Source of the DNA: Erythrocercus mccallii
Taxonomy: Eukaryota > Chordata > Aves > Passeriformes > Dicruridae
DNA: 64,000 bases
NCBI GenBank assembly: GCA_013397435.1
Contig: VZRG01002550.1
Location: 31,653-95,652, forward strand
Direction of reading: 5' to 3'
The position numbers were made by a program, and so were the translations under genes. The notes beneath the pieces are model-generated. The model saw only the letters and a list, made by a program, of their open reading frames with translations. It was not told the DNA's origin and did not search any database. Positions 1 to 14,000 of this stretch are shown here, one piece after another; positions within the stretch are counted from its first letter, which is position 1; each line of letters opens with the position of its first letter.

Positions 1-957
1 CCTCACATTTCACAGGTGGAACGCACAGGTTCAGCCCAAGACCTGGCATGAGGCTGTGCCCACTGCAGCTGTTTCAGAATGGGGAACGCAGAGCAGCAAG
101 GAGGGAGGGAATGCAACTTGGCCATTGTGAGAACCACCACACTATTAAGGAATTCTCAATTTCAGTCCCAATAAGATTCAGATAAGCAGCTGTGATTGGC
201 AGCAACATTAATTCAACTGTAGCCAGCTTCAAGATCAGATAATATTCAGCAATAGAAAGAAACTTGGCACATTAATGCCCAAAAGTCAAAGGGAAACTCA
301 TTTTGAGGAAATCATCCCTGCACTGGGTAAAAGGGTACTGAAAGGAAACAGAACAACAACAAGTTAATTACTTCTTAGGGTTTGGGTTTTTACTTTTTCT
401 AGTTTTAATTTTGATCTTTAATAGTGAGTAGGCACCATTTTAATTGTAATCCCTTTTTATACTTTACATTTGGGGTGAAGTATGATGAAGAATGTGTGTA
501 TAAACATCATGATAGAAAACTCCTGCACAATATCAGTGAAAAATCATCAGCTTATTTTTTTATTATTACTTTTATACTCTTTATTCTCAGAACAGTCAGT
601 GACAAATTATAGGCTCTGCTGTGCTCAACTCTGCACAAAAACCAAAATTTTCCCACAACCTACAGAACAGTAACCTGCAAGACATAACACCACACAGAGA
701 TGCAGATAATTTCTTTCTATACCTCCTATCACATAGTATATTTTTAATATAATATTATAATATTTTAAGGAACATAAACTAGTTAAAGCTTTTCTGAAAT
801 ATTTGTCTAAGAAAGCTCAGTGGAAGTAAGAGGGACAACACAAAGAACCTGCTGTCTAGAAAATGTAATTGGCATATAACATGTTCTAAGATGATGACAA
901 ACAGGTAGAAGGAAAATTCTTAATACTGAGGGAGAGATGAATGATGGGGTGGGAGTT

Positions 958-1000
958 GTCAATTATGTCAAGTATGTCAAGTATGTCAATTATGTCAAGC
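958..1000. repeat. 9-bp minisatellite (TATGTCAAK-type, about 4 copies)
   Basis: Four adjacent copies of a 9-base unit read AATTATGTC, AAGTATGTC, AAGTATGTC, AATTATGTC, followed by a partial AAG. Because the period is a multiple of three, any frame crossing it shows a short repeated peptide (MSS/MSI type). This explains the odd repetitive short frames on both strands and is not evidence for a gene. Confidence 0.85.
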
Positions 1001-1589
1001 AGAAAACCCAGGGAAAAAGACAAGAAACAGTCAAAAGGAAGAAGAAACAAAAAGGGAGGACATACTTGTGTACATGAACCCTCTGGGATTAAGAATGACA
1101 AATCATCACCAAGTCTCAAATCTAGGGGATAAGTCAACAACCCCTTGGCAGGATCTCACTTTTAATAACAGCAGCACAGCAAAAGGTTTTGCTCTTCTTC
1201 TAAAGCCGCAGTGTTTCAGCTCCAAAAGTTAGAAAATATCTCTACTATTTTCATTCGACATGCAGCGTACAAACTAACATTTATCCACAAAAGCCTATTT
1301 TCTCCTTCAAAACTATTTTGGTCACATTTGAGTGATCAGTGCACATGCTACAACTTTTTCTATCTTCCCATTGAGGGCTTTTCTCACCTGCCAACCCTCC
1401 GTCCAAACATCGGGTGTGAATTAAATATGACAAGTTGATGAGCCTCCTCTCCCAACCCCTTCATCTAGCTTGCTTGACAGAGGGTCAGAATCTTCCAAAT
1501 GCAAAATTCATCCAATTATGCTGTTCTTTGTCCCTTGTTACCACCTCCCAACTCCTCCAAGTTCACACTAATTTTCATGGTATAAGCAC

Positions 1590-1650
1590 AAATGCACATG
1601 TACATGTTCATCTTGCATCTAAATGCAAATGTTCATCTTGGCATCTAAAA
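1590..1650. repeat. Imperfect tandem duplication of about 26-31 bp
   Basis: Two adjacent copies share the core 'ATGTTCATCTTGCATCT' / 'ATGTTCATCTTGGCATCT', each preceded by AAATGCA. The first copy has an extra CATGTA insertion. This is a local duplication with no coding significance that I can see. Confidence 0.75.
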
Positions 1651-4600
1651 GACAAAGATCATTAGGGCAGGTCTAGAAGTGAAGGAGGGAAGAAAAAGAA
1701 TCACAAAGGTATCCCAAAACAATCATCCCTTGGTTACCAAAAAACCATTCAAAAATGGAAATGTTTGTATGAGTTCAAATAGCTTTTAGGAAGCATTACA
1801 CTGCCAATATGAAAATCAAATTAATATTAATACTGCTATTGTATTTGAATTTTCTGCCCTTTTCTAGGCCGCCCCATAATGTTATCACACATACACACAG
1901 AGGAATCAACTGTGCCTTGACTGAAAGTCAAGCCCTGCAGGTACAGACCATGCAATATTGCCTTGATACAGCAGAGGCACAGAAACTACCTGGGAGTTGG
2001 GACCTGCCAGTCTCAATTCCTCACGGAAGCTGCAGACTATTTTCTGTACATTGCTGAAGCTAGGAACAGAACTTGAAGCGGATGTAGCTCAGCAGGTTAT
2101 GGCCAAAGATTGAATGAGTTCTCTCTGGATCCTCAGTGACAGAAGTGAGATGCAGGCAAATAAAACAACCTGACACACAGAATCTCAAAACGATGATAGG
2201 TCTGCTCCAGGTTCCATCTCATCTTTACACAAACACAGAAGCCTGATTTAACCATTCAGACAATGTTACTGCAGCCATAAAAGATAATCTGTTGTCATCT
2301 TTTCTTTCAGGATAAAAAAACCTGCTTGCCTCTCAATATGATGTTTTAAGAGTTTCTTTGTCAAAATTGTGAGGTCAAAAGAGTCCTCTGCTATTAAACC
2401 TTTCTGCGTCTTAAATTCCCTCCACTTCATGTGTCACAGGCTCCTTTCAGTTTCCTCACCTGAGAAGGTTCACAGGACAATGCCTCAGTGCCCTAGAGTG
2501 ACAGGAGAGGAAACATGCACATCTCAGGCACTTCTCATATGTCAGAGTGCTTTACTGTAAGTGACAATCAGCATAATACTGAGAAAAACAACAAGAAATA
2601 AGAAAATCAAGGAGGGAATGATTCAGAGAGGGCATAAGATATTTTACAGTAACTGATACTTTCAAACACAGCACAGCACAGCCATGCAACACCACCAGAT
2701 TCAAAGCTCTCTGTTGCCAAGATCTGGACCTGAGGCATACTCCATATACTGTCTCTTCCCTTTCTAAATGCCCTTTCTAAGATGACCCAAGCTGGCTAAA
2801 CAGGAAATTAATTTCTTATCTATCTTCAAATGCATACTATTCTCTTTTGTCTCTCTCAAATAATAATGTCCCGTGAGGCAACGCACCTTATGTGCCTTAC
2901 TTAAAACTACATATATAGATTTGATTTGCTATTTCAACCTTGTCTAGCCAAACAGGTCTTATCAAAGACAGATACTGGCCTAATCTGACACAATTACCTT
3001 TTGTTAAAAACACATTGCATTTTATCCAATTTTCCATGTAACTCCACGTCCTTGAACTACCCTTTCCCTTCAAAAGTGGTTCAAAGACTTTGTTCTGTAC
3101 TGAGGTCAGACATACATAGCCATCTTCACTCGAAAATACTTACAAGTCTGTCTTTGACTACTACATTAGGTCAGGCAAAGCTGTATTAAATGCGATGGTC
3201 AAATTTTTTTCAACTGAAAATCAGCTTTCAACTGAACAAAGCCCTTGGAAAAGTTCTGACTTTTCATTGAACTGTCAGCAATCTAAACCCAGAACTATTT
3301 CCTACTGAGAAATCAAAGACATTTCTATTATAAATGATAATTTGATGTCTTGCAGAAAATTAGTTCATATCCCTCACTGATCAAACAGCTTTCCTTAGGG
3401 CTGATCAAGAACTACTGTGAAAGAATCTGGAACACCCACCATCATGAACAGATACATAAAATAATAATTTAGGAAGGGCCAGACTTCCTAAGTTATTTGG
3501 CCTATACACCTCTAGACTGTAGACAAGAGAGCTCTTGTCTACTATCTAGACATGTCTAAGACAGAAATAGCAGAGGGAGCTGCTCCAATGGTGCTCTGGA
3601 AAACAACAGTGTGAAAAATACATATTTTTAGTAAAAGTGTCAATCTCTTATCTAGATCATGGCAATGCCAATGTTCCAAATGAATGAAAGGAAATTGACC
3701 CTTCAGAATATTTCTGTGGGCTGAGGAAGTATAACTAAAGAGAGGCAACCTAATTTAAATCTTTCATGACATTGACACCCACAATGGTTGTTCACACACT
3801 AGATGCCAGTTAGTGCCACATTATTAAGCCTTGTGGATACAAAGCTGATCAGATTTCTGCAGACTACACCAACATCTCTGTGCTGGAGTTCACTTAACTC
3901 CCCAGAAGATGAGCATCTGCCCCTGGGAGAGGAACTGTCCCAGGCAGAGGCGCTGGGAACACCCTGCCCCAGGCCAGCTCCCTCCTGCACTGCTGCATGC
4001 CCAGGTGCAGACACCCAGGGCTGGTCACACTCGGGTTTGCTCCCGCTCCCTGCAGAGCACAGGCAGTGGCACCACTGGCCAGGCAGAAAGGAGGGAAAAG
4101 CAGTCCTTGTCCAGGAGAAGCAGAGACTGTGCAAAACACCAGGATAGGAACTGGAGAGCCCAGGAGAGAAGAAAGGGCATGCAGAGGGGATGGCCCAGCT
4201 CTGCAGGGCAATCTATGGCCACACACAAAACTGCTTACTGTAGGTACTGCCACTGCCTGGTCATTTTACTGCTGCTCACCAGGGGAACATTCATCATCAT
4301 GATGTTCATGGAGACTGAGTCTACTTAGCTGGGTTTTAAGTCAGTTTCTGTGACAGTACTAAAGGTGTCTATTGCCAGGGACACCTATTTTGTTCAACAC
4401 CTGTAGTAAAATAAACATTTGAGCCTCTAAAAGCTATTTATCACTAATCGTGTTCTGGCTGAGATAGTGCTTTCCCTTTGCACCTTGCTAACAACAGTTT
4501 TGAGGAAATAGAGGAGTCTTTGAATTGGTGTCAATTTCTACAAGATTTACAATGCAGTTTGGAGATTTTTTTTTCCAGAATAAGAGAGTATAGTCTATTA

Positions 4601-4741
4601 TGATAATTGTATTCTTATATGCTAGAGATAGGAGTTTAACAACAAAAACAAAAAAAAACCTACTTCAAATCTAAATACATTTCACAAAGCGTTTTTCTCA
4701 ATATGCTAAATGAGTTAAGTGTTGCTTTGTTGACAAACTTC

Positions 4742-4800
4742 AAGCTAATAATTATAATTTATAATTGTAAGCTAATAATTATATATAATTGTAATTATTA
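4742..4800. repeat. AT-rich tandem duplication
   Basis: A 27-base unit beginning AAGCTAATAATTATA is followed directly by a 24-base copy with the same start and the same TATAATTGT end, then by further ATTATT. It is internally palindromic AT-rich DNA, probably made by replication slippage. Confidence 0.8.
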
Positions 4801-5598
4801 CAAAGCCAATACAAGATTGTAAAACTCATTGAAGAACCACAGGTTCACATACAAAGACAATGAAGTACTCATTCCACTTCTGGAGACCAAAGAGGAGCTA
4901 AGATGATGTGCTCCTACAGAGTGTTAGCAAGATAAATTAAGCAGAGCTAAGTAACTAGAGAGGGTTTAGCAAGTGTAGTCACACAGACATAATCCAGGAC
5001 AACTAGGAACACCAAAAGAAAAGTGTAATTTGAAGACTGAATATTTCCTCACGTACTAAATCAACTAACTTAGCAGAGGGAATTAACTTGAACAAATACT
5101 TCTATGCCTTCCTAGCAATAACTACCTTTTAAAAGTTTTAATTAAATTAATAAAGCCTGAATTTTAGGCTGCACATGGTCTTTTACATTATCAAGTCTGA
5201 AAACGTGGCCAGAGACACCTAATTTTCTTCCTGTATTGATTTCAGAAATTTGTGCGTGCTAAAGGTTACCAGGTGTCAGGAAGGTATCCATTCCTGATCA
5301 GAAAATACCAGCAATGAAGATATTACTTCCCTTTGGAATATTTGCCACTAAGTAGTCACTGTTAAAATATCTTGCATCTTTTATCAAAATTTTAGTTGAT
5401 TGTCTGCATTAATTTATTTATTTTAAATATACATTCTATTATCATGTTGCAGGTTTTTCATGAAAAGGTACTTAAAGAGTTCATTAAGTCCCTATTTTCC
5501 TTTTTCCTTTATTTTTAGTATTTTGTGAGAAGAATGAGTGGGCTCATTCTTAGAAACTTCCCAAGGTTTTGATAACCACTTTAAAACATGGACCACCA

Positions 5599-5665
5599 CA
5601 CTGGACATGGTATTCCAGCTCTGGTCTCACTTCTGTCTAACACAGAAGACTGGCACACTGCTTTT
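5599..5665 (-). mobile_element. Possible decayed CR1 LINE fragment
   Basis: The stretch contains CTGGAC, GTATTCCAG and GGTCTCAC in the order and spacing found in the antisense reading of the CR1 3' region (an 'actggacacagtactccaggtgtggtctcac' type block in known CR1 copies). The match fades on both sides, so this is either an old, heavily mutated remnant or chance similarity. A repeat-masking search against avian CR1 subfamilies would decide. Confidence 0.3.
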
Positions 5666-8600
5666 ATTCTTTACTGACTGTTTCCATGCATTGCTTTCCT
5701 TAGAGCTCCTGTAATCTCTCTACAGTCCACAGGCACTGCAGGGAAGTTTGGCCCTCATCGCTTATTTTTTTCAGGAATGCAATTACAAAAAACATTTGTA
5801 TGGGAACAGCTTGCCAAGCAACCAAGGTATGGTTACATCACTGCTCTGTCCTTACGAGGATTTTGTCTGCATCATTCACATGTTCTTTCATAAGCAACTT
5901 CAGAGTGGTGAAATTACTGAATATTAAATTTTCCATTGATCTCTCTCAAACCTGCATTGAAACACTCACCAATTCATGGCAGCTCTTCACTGGCAAACAC
6001 TATTACTCCAGCTGTTACTAGTTCTAGCAGCCATCTTTTTGCCTTGCTTTCACTGCAAGGCAATTTTAGTTTGAGCAGAATGATGTCCATTTAGCTGGAA
6101 TCTCTTGCTCACATTATTCTCTTGTTACCCTCTACTTCCACCACCCTCCTGGTCCAAGGTTCTCCTGTTACAGGGCAGAGACACTAAAACCACTGCTATC
6201 ATCAGGAGTTGTCTTGGTGCAGATTTATTTTACCTGACATTATTTATTGATGAAAAGTTTCTGAAAGCTTTCACTTTATTTGAATCAGACCTTCTCTATT
6301 CTCCACTGTGATTGAAGTAATTCACTTGATCAAAAACAATTTGTACTTCTACTTCACTGCATTTAATTTTTAAGGTTTATTCTCCCTGTACCCTGCAAAT
6401 GATTAGATTTGTGGTGCCATGGTATTAAACAGTCATTAGCAAGGGGTGTAACCACTGCCAGCCCTCACTCTTCACACATCTGCTTTCTGGAATACTTCTC
6501 TGCCAGATGGTGACACCGAGGACAATCTCATTAAACAACCTTCCACACAGAGTGCAGAAACCCCTGCTAACTTGCCTGTGCTTCTAAATTAGTTCCCTCT
6601 GCCAGCACCAGAGTTCAAGTGTTTTATACAAAACTGCACTTCAAGTGCAGAGCTCCAAAATGATCTCACCTGAGGCAGCTGGAACCAGAGACTTTCTAAG
6701 GCTTTAAGAGTCCGTGCACAGTCAGGTCACAACAGTGTTCATCCTTTCTAATGCAATAATTTCTCTTACTCATACCAATGGTATCTCCAGTTCTGTAATC
6801 ACATTAAATGTACCATATGCAGAAGGTCCTTTTCTTCAGGAAAAGAAACTCTATTGCCAAGCTACAGGCAGAGCAGTTTTGGAATGTCCTGAGAAAATTC
6901 TATGCCTTAAAATATGCTAGGAAATCCTTTTAAGTTTTCCAAGGTCAAATTTTTTTTTTTTAGGAATCCCACATTGACTCAGATTTTCACTAGCTTAACA
7001 TTTTTGAAGTTTTTGCTGGGTTTGGTGCCATTTTTATTACACAGATACTTGTATGCTTTTAATCTTCCTTTTTCTTCTAGATGTATTTAATGTAGTATTT
7101 TCTAATTATAAAAATGGATGCCTTTTATATGCTTGGTATGGAGGACATTGTGTTAGATTTCTTATATTTTGTCTTGGGAATTTTATATACTCATGTTCTA
7201 AAGTGAGATTCATTTCACCAAGTTTTAGATACCTAAATATTAGGCATCTAAGTCTAATTTAATTGTTTAGACTGTTTTACAGTCAATAAAGGGAAAGAAA
7301 CTCATCCTAATCTCAATTCATTCCAATTAGTCTCATCCTGCAGTGCTGGAGTTAAAGGTCTTGGATTTGGCGATTTCTCTTTGCTGATGAAAAAGTACAA
7401 CTGGCAGATTAGATATCTGCCTGATGTCCTGCTGTAAGGTGTCTGAAAATAGGGGATACCAATGATGTCCACTCAGAATCACGCACGTTTGTCAGAGAAA
7501 TCCCATGCAGGTCCTGAACGCCAAATGTGATTAGTGCAACAGCCTCACCTATTCACTGTGTGTACCTGACCCATGCATCTCTGCTGGTGCTGTTGAGCTT
7601 GCTGTAATTTTTTTGGTATTTTTCATTTGTTTGGGCTTTTGATTTTGGTGGTGGTAGTGATTATTTTGTTTGGGGAGGGTTAGGAGGCTATTTTGGGGAG
7701 TGGTTGTTGTTTTTTTTGCCAGATGAAGAGTCATTTTCTTGTTACTATACAAGTGATGGCAGGGAAGGTTTTTCTTCTACTCTTTATCTGCCTCACACAG
7801 TCTGCATCTTCCAAACCTCTTTCTCATGTTAATTTGTCTCTTCATATATTCTTTTTAATCTTATATGAGTATTCTAACATCCTTTGCATGTCCTAGCCTT
7901 TTATTTTCAAGAGTAGCTGCATTACCACTTATCAGTTATATAAGCAGGTTTCCATTTAGGTCTCTGATTTTTACTTACATGGAGGCGTTATATTCAGGAT
8001 ATAATAGACTTCAAATAACTTGAGTAAGATGTCTCAATTTTCTGCTCTACCTCAGGGAGCTATCAACTAAGACTCTGGTCTGCAAATACCCCAGACATTT
8101 TACTCAGCACATATAAAAGAACAAGCCACTTCTCAGTCTGCAGTTACTTCTATAGAAAAAGATGTGACTAAGATCAGTTCCACTAACTTCCTCCATTTTG
8201 CCCACATCTCTGCAATGCTTCCATTTTCAAAGCTGAAAGCAGCAAATTTTTGCCCCTATTCTGCAAAAAAGTCAGAGTTAATTCTTAGGGTCTGACATCA
8301 CATCTGGATCTGGAGTTTAAGTCAGAAAGACTTACCTGTAAATATGCATTGAACCGGATTTTATTAATACTGATTTTCATTACTCTCCCTTCTTTCAGAC
8401 ACAAGAAAGACAAAGAGAGAATGAATCTTTTCAAAAAAAGAGACCTGATTATTTGACTTCGCAGAGCTACAGTATTATTCCTTTTATCCTCAATAGTTTA
8501 TTTTAAGTTACAATAGTAGCAGGACTTTTTAATTTTTTTTAAACCACTCCTTGAAAATATTAAAAGGTCACATAGAACTAGAACAGAATTTGCTAGTAAC

Positions 8601-10693
8601 AACTATAAGTTAAAATTAAAACATAACTTATACCAGATTTAGTGATTCCTCCTCAGCTTTCTTCACAGTCCAGATTAACTTACTACTTATTAACATGTTA
8701 AATCACCATAGATCTCACAGGCTTTTCAAACACACATCTGTTATTCTAACAATTAAATATAACATAACCATTGCCCAATTTTTCAACCAGTCTATACTGA
8801 TAACTCCCCATCCTCTACAAATTCCATGGTACATGAGAGCACGTACAGCATCCTCTCTTGCAAGAGCCAGGGGGAAAACTCCATCTAAAACACTTCTCCT
8901 CCTTTGGGGCATTTTAATCTGCTGTATGTGCACTTCAGAGCTGGTGATGTCTCTGTGCCTCCCCAGATCAGTCATGCACACAAGCTGTGCTCCACAGCAC
9001 CCAAATAATCTCAGTCAGCTGTTAGCAGGAGTCAGCCACGTGCACAACTCAGCCAGAAAAAAGTTTCATGGTTTGCCTGCTCCCACTCAAACACTACCAA
9101 AATGGAAATGTTTGCTCTTTAGGCTAACTCATAATTTATACCAAATCATCCTTGAAAAAAAAACCACACAAACTAAACTCTAACAAAGAGCAAAATGTGA
9201 GTTCTCCTTATTACAGAAAACAGATTGAAAAAAATAGAAGTGACATCTTTACTTCCATATCTTTCTTAATTACATTCCTTCATAACCACAACAAAAAGTA
9301 ATATTAAAAACCCACAAGTAATCTACAAATTGAGGGTCCAAAATATTCACAAAAAGGACACTAAAACAAAAGGCTGCAAAGCTCAAGAAATGTTAAAAAC
9401 ATTGCACAAAGGATGGATTTGGGGAGTGGTGACATTAACTTCTAGAGATTTATGCCTGCAGCACAAATATAGCACCTAGCAGTAGAATATCAAACAACAT
9501 ATGTAACAAATGTGTACTTATAGCAGATTGATATAAAAAAAATCCCCTGAAAAATTGTTCTATGTAATCTTGATTAGTATCATATGAATTCCTAAACTTT
9601 GGGGCTTCTAATAGTAAATATAATGTAAGCATATTTTCCTTTGAGGACGATGGGATTGCCTTCAGTTACAGAGCCCCCATTAAGTGATGAGGCAAAAGGC
9701 AAACCACCTTTTGGCCCAAATACAGGGCTTTACAGATCTGCCAAGTGTATTTCCACCTGGGACCACATCTGCTGCTTTGTTGAGGGGGGTGAGTGAGGTG
9801 CTTAGGTTTGAATTTTTTTGTTGTGTTGGTTGGTTCATGGGAGGGGTCCCCACCCCAGCAAGTTATTCCTCTCTTACTATGATATTTTTCCTAGCACAGC
9901 CATCCTAGTCAGACTAGGATTCTGCTCTTCCAACAAAAGGAAAGTTTAAACAGCCACAACATTTCTGCTAGACTTTCTTTCCCTATCTGAACATGAACAT
10001 TTGAACAGTCTTAAAGGTGTAGAACTTAACATCCAGTATAAACAGAACAGGCAGCTGGGGATACAAGCATCATAAAGTCACCCTAGGACAATATTCTAAT
10101 GCTATTTTATCAAAAAGATAGTGATTTTTGATACTCAGCATCCTCAAAATTTGACAGAACATGTCAATTAAAGTGTGGTCACAGAAATTTTTAGGTTCTG
10201 ATTTTTTGTCCCAACATTAAGTCAAAACTTTATTTTACATCTCCAGTTTTTCTGTATGATAGAAAACCTAAACATTCTGCAATATGGCTAATGGCAGTAG
10301 TGTTTCTCCTCAGATTTACCTGAGACTTCTCACTTAAAAATGTTCTTTCAGGTTACCTGTATCTTTGTGAAGCAGGAGCTATACAGGAGGAAGATTTTCC
10401 TAACAGATATTTGTTTCAGACAATGCTTAAAAAAATCACAATTCCATGATAAATTGATTGATATATCCTCATGAGATTATTTTTAAATATGTTGCACTTA
10501 GAGCAAAGAGGACATCAGATCAGTCAAACTCAGAGTAGACAGAAGCTGAACTAGCACTGAGGAAACAGATTCAGGTGTTGAACCTGGTGTCAGTGAGACA
10601 GAGAGAAGAACTGTGCCTGGCAAGACTGAAACTGCCTGGGCAAAGGGATGGTCAAACAGCAATGAGGCAAACCAGGGTAAACACTTTTGGGTA

Positions 10694-11037
10694 TGTTGCA
10701 GTGATTGAAGGACACAGGCCTTGCTATGGAAGCAAAGCCAGTTTATTACACTAATCATCAGTATTTATAGTTCTCTAAAGTACATACAAAATTCTCCACT
10801 CGAACCCCTTTGCCTCTGTTTCCTTAACAACACAATCTTTTTGTTATGAAGTCCCTGTTACATTCTTTTGCACCAGCAATGTCCCTGTTGCATCTTCTCC
10901 AGTCAGAGCAGTCAGAGTGACCAGACATGGTGTCTTCACTTTTGTTCTTGCCTTGAGTTTAGAGGCTTCCACTGTACCAGGGCCAGGAGGTCTGTGGCAC
11001 TACCCAGCTCACTTCTGTAGCTGCCTGATCTTCCACA
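10694..11037 (-). mobile_element. Solo LTR candidate of an endogenous retrovirus
   Basis: Read on the minus strand, the segment has a TATA box (CTATAAATAC at about 10762-10773), an AATAAA poly(A) signal about 20 bases further on, and a short R-U5-like stretch ending CTGCAACA at 10694. The far end is uncertain. A TGTAACAGGG start at 10862 would give an LTR of about 170 bp. The CCACA at 11034-11037 would give about 344 bp and is flanked by GTATG at 10691-10695 and again at 11038-11042, which could be a 5-bp target-site duplication, although it overlaps the expected terminal TG. No gag, pol or env reading frame is adjacent, so this would be a recombined solo LTR. Compact LTRs of this layout are typical of bird ERVs; the family is not assigned. 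Confidence 0.45.
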
Positions 11038-11042
11038 GTATG

Positions 11043-14000
11043 TGAATTGAAAGTGGGAGCCGGGAGATCAATGGGAAAATGGGAATTTGATTATAAAAGT
11101 GGGGCATGGCAACATTCCTGCATTGTATATGGATTAAAATTCTATGCACGTGCCTACACTGGCATCTTTAATCCAGTTTCACACCTCAGAAGTTGCCACC
11201 TTTCTAATATTACCAACATTTAATTTAACCCAGGCTGTTGTATGGCACAGACGTGCAGGTGAGCTGTGCTGCCCAGGGAGGGCTGAAGTGCAAGGCAGTG
11301 CTGCCCTATCTTCTCCCTACCCCTGAACTGGGGAGCCATGAATTTCATCCAACTGGAATTTCCCAGTTATGCCAAGAGGTTTGCACTTAGTTTCTTCCAA
11401 TTTTTAAAGTAGCCTTAGTGCAACATCTACCTTTTTCTATTACACTATTTAAATTACATCTCCCTGGAGATGTAACCAGAGCAGCTGAAGTGTGATAAGG
11501 CTTCTTGCCAGCTTGAAATGCTGTAGGACCCACATCTGATTTGCTTTTGAAATGCCAGCATTGCACATAGATTTTTCTTCTTTTATGCTGCCCTAAACGA
11601 TGTGATTATGTCTGTAATACTTTAAAGCAACTGTGTCAACAATAAAGAGGAAACATTTATGGCATAGGTTATTAAAACAATGAAAAATAGGCCAGTGCAA
11701 TTTAAGTTCCTTGAGTGGGCTGAATAATAACTAGTTAAATAAGGCACAAAGATAAATAATTTATTACAGAATCAACACAACAAGCACAAGAAAATTGCAT
11801 TCACTTTAAAATGCATCTCAGGAGGCTTCAGAGCAGAAGCATGGACAACACACAGTGAATGTGTCAGAGCAAATGCAAAATGAAGGGGATTTGGAGAACC
11901 TGTTGCAAAATGGAGTAATCACTCAACTTCAGAATACCCACATACGTAAACACCAGCCAGTTAAACACACCAGACAAAAGTTTATGCTCAAAGTAGTAGT
12001 GGCTCAAGGGACTGAAGATTACTGTGGTGGCTGGGTCGATTGTCTGCTTCAGCACACAGCCCCTACTACTCTGTGTGGTCAAAGCTCCGCACAAGCGTGG
12101 GCAAAAACAGGACTCATTTTTACAGAGAGGGATAAAAGCTCATTAGGAAATTATAGGGCTGCTTACAAATAAGGCCTAGCTTAGACATCATCAGATTAAG
12201 AAAGGTAGAGTAATACTCATCTTCAATTACTTATTCTGGAAGAGAATGAAAGAACAGAGCAGACAGAACTCAGTATAATCAAATGCAACTTCCTGTACAA
12301 GCCTGTATTTTTCACGCTCAGTCTGACAACTCAGTTCAAACAATTCAAGTTGTTTGTAATAACAAAGCAAATATTTCCAAAGATTAAAAACCTAGAATTA
12401 GGCTTGTTTTCCAATTTTGGCCTTCTAATTAGGTTTTTCTGAAGTGCTGAAAAAAGAGCAACTCTAATTAATGGCTTTCATACTTTGCTTTTTAATAATA
12501 GCTCTTACCAGTCTGGCAGTTTGGAGGTTTCAGATAAAATTGGGAATGGATCAGAAAAGATTGTTTGGCTTGACTTTAACAGAAATGAGACAAATCTAAA
12601 CTTTCTCTACACAATTAGATCTCATGAGATTCTCACCTTGATCATGGTTCTGATAAGAATTTATATTAAGATGTCACCATCTTTTCTGAAGTAGACTCAA
12701 TTAATTTTCCACACAAACTCAGTATATGACCTTGGATGAAGAAATTACCCAAGATGCACATTAACATTTAAAAACAAATACAAGATGTGCACATACAAAC
12801 ACCACTATAGAAAAATTTCCGTGTCTCTAGCATATAGGACACAGCAAGTTATTTAGCTTTTCAATTTTTAACTGAGATCTGAAGTATATTTTACATTTCT
12901 TCAGGATAAAGAATTTGTACTTTGTGTGTAAAGCAGTGATACCATAAACAGCCAGCAATGAAAGAAAAGCAGGCACTAGTGTGGACAGGCCCAAGACTCA
13001 GTGTTCCTTCCTCGGTATTTCTGCAATATTGCTACAGAACCTGCATCACTTGCTCCTTTCTTGTTTAAGGAGGCAGGGAGAAAGATTGGGAAGATGGCAC
13101 AAGCAAAAAGACAAGAGAAAGGAGCAGGGGAAAGAAAGTGGGATGACAAATCAATAAAGTAAATTTTCCCTAGCAGCAAAAATAGCTGACAGCTTTGCTT
13201 CCCAAAGAACACTAAAAATTACTTTGCGAGTAAAAGTGGCAGAGAAGATAAATCAACTTGAAGGACTCACGGGAGAGCTGTTATTGACAGGTATGCAGAT
13301 GATGTAATTGCTCAAGATGAGCAGGTTTTTCTTTTATCTCAATAAAGCACTTCTGGATGAAAAGATTGGAAAGACAGGTATGAGACAATAGCATAAAGCC
13401 TGTTCCTAACTTACATAATTTTATATAGAGTTGATGTATGAAGTGGAAAAGAAATGCATTGAATGCTGAAGATAAACTATTACAGAGAACAACTTATTCC
13501 TGGTGAAAAAGGAATTTAATATTTGATGAAATATACTTTGTCTGTTGAAGAAATGCATTGATTCTCCAAAAAGCTAAATACAAGTGTTTAAGAAAACATT
13601 TGCTACTGTTCTTATATAAATTAGCTAATAGAATGGCATCTTAAATTGCTCTGTTTACTCTTCTACATCTTGCTCCAAGTGTGATTTCTTATGCAATTTG
13701 ATCAGAAGACAATCTAGCATACACTTCCTGTGTTTCAGCTTCTGCTGCATTATGTATCCCATGACATTTTCTTCAGCCATTCTGGTACCCTTCCAAGATA
13801 GGTTTTGAGCACCAAATGGTTGGGGGAGTTTTTAGGGGTTTTTTTTCCTGTTACTGAAAAACCTTAGACAAGACTGATGATAGGTGAATATATGCAGTAA
13901 TGAGGGGAGAGGTTCAAAGAGATAGTATTTTCTATATTTCCATTTAGTTAGACGATTTTCTTGTGCTATAAAATGAAATTTTTTTGTGTAATAGAGCAGC

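Larger units (their letters stand above)
1..10690. other. Non-coding AT-rich region, no gene recognised
   Basis: This stretch is AT-rich and CpG-poor. All open frames are short and lack a recognisable domain, a convincing splice context or codon bias. The longest, 162 codons at 8695-9183 (+), has a mixed hydrophobic/basic composition and matches no family I know; it is of the size expected by chance. A GC-richer patch at about 3890-4300 is open on both strands but has few CpGs and no recognisable protein. A T/G-rich tract with several G runs lies at 7640-7715. The small tandem repeats and the doubtful CR1 relic are listed separately. It could be intergenic DNA or part of a very long intron; the sequence does not decide which. 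Confidence 0.7.

Noticed and set aside
941..1132. Short frames with repeated MSS peptides on the plus strand and IDILD on the minus strand
   Set aside because: They are direct translations of the 9-bp minisatellite at 958-1000.
2080..2160. tRNA-like start (GCGGATGTAGCTCAGCAGGTTA)
   Set aside because: It resembles a Pol III A box, but the D-stem does not close, no B box (GGTTCGAAT type) follows at the right distance and no cloverleaf can be drawn.
7640..7715. Possible G-quadruplex in a T/G-rich tract
   Set aside because: Only three runs of three or more G fall within a reasonable distance. The fourth has two, so a stable structure is not well supported.
8695..9183. Longest early open frame, 162 codons on the plus strand
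   Set aside because: No domain, no codon bias, no promoter or splice context, and the length is within chance expectation for 64 kb read in six frames.
13174..13291. Exon-like plus-strand segment between CTAG/CAG and ACAG|GTATGC
   Set aside because: Its exit phase would create an immediate frameshift to a TGA in the candidate exon at 14658, the acceptor tract is weak and the peptide is unrecognisable.
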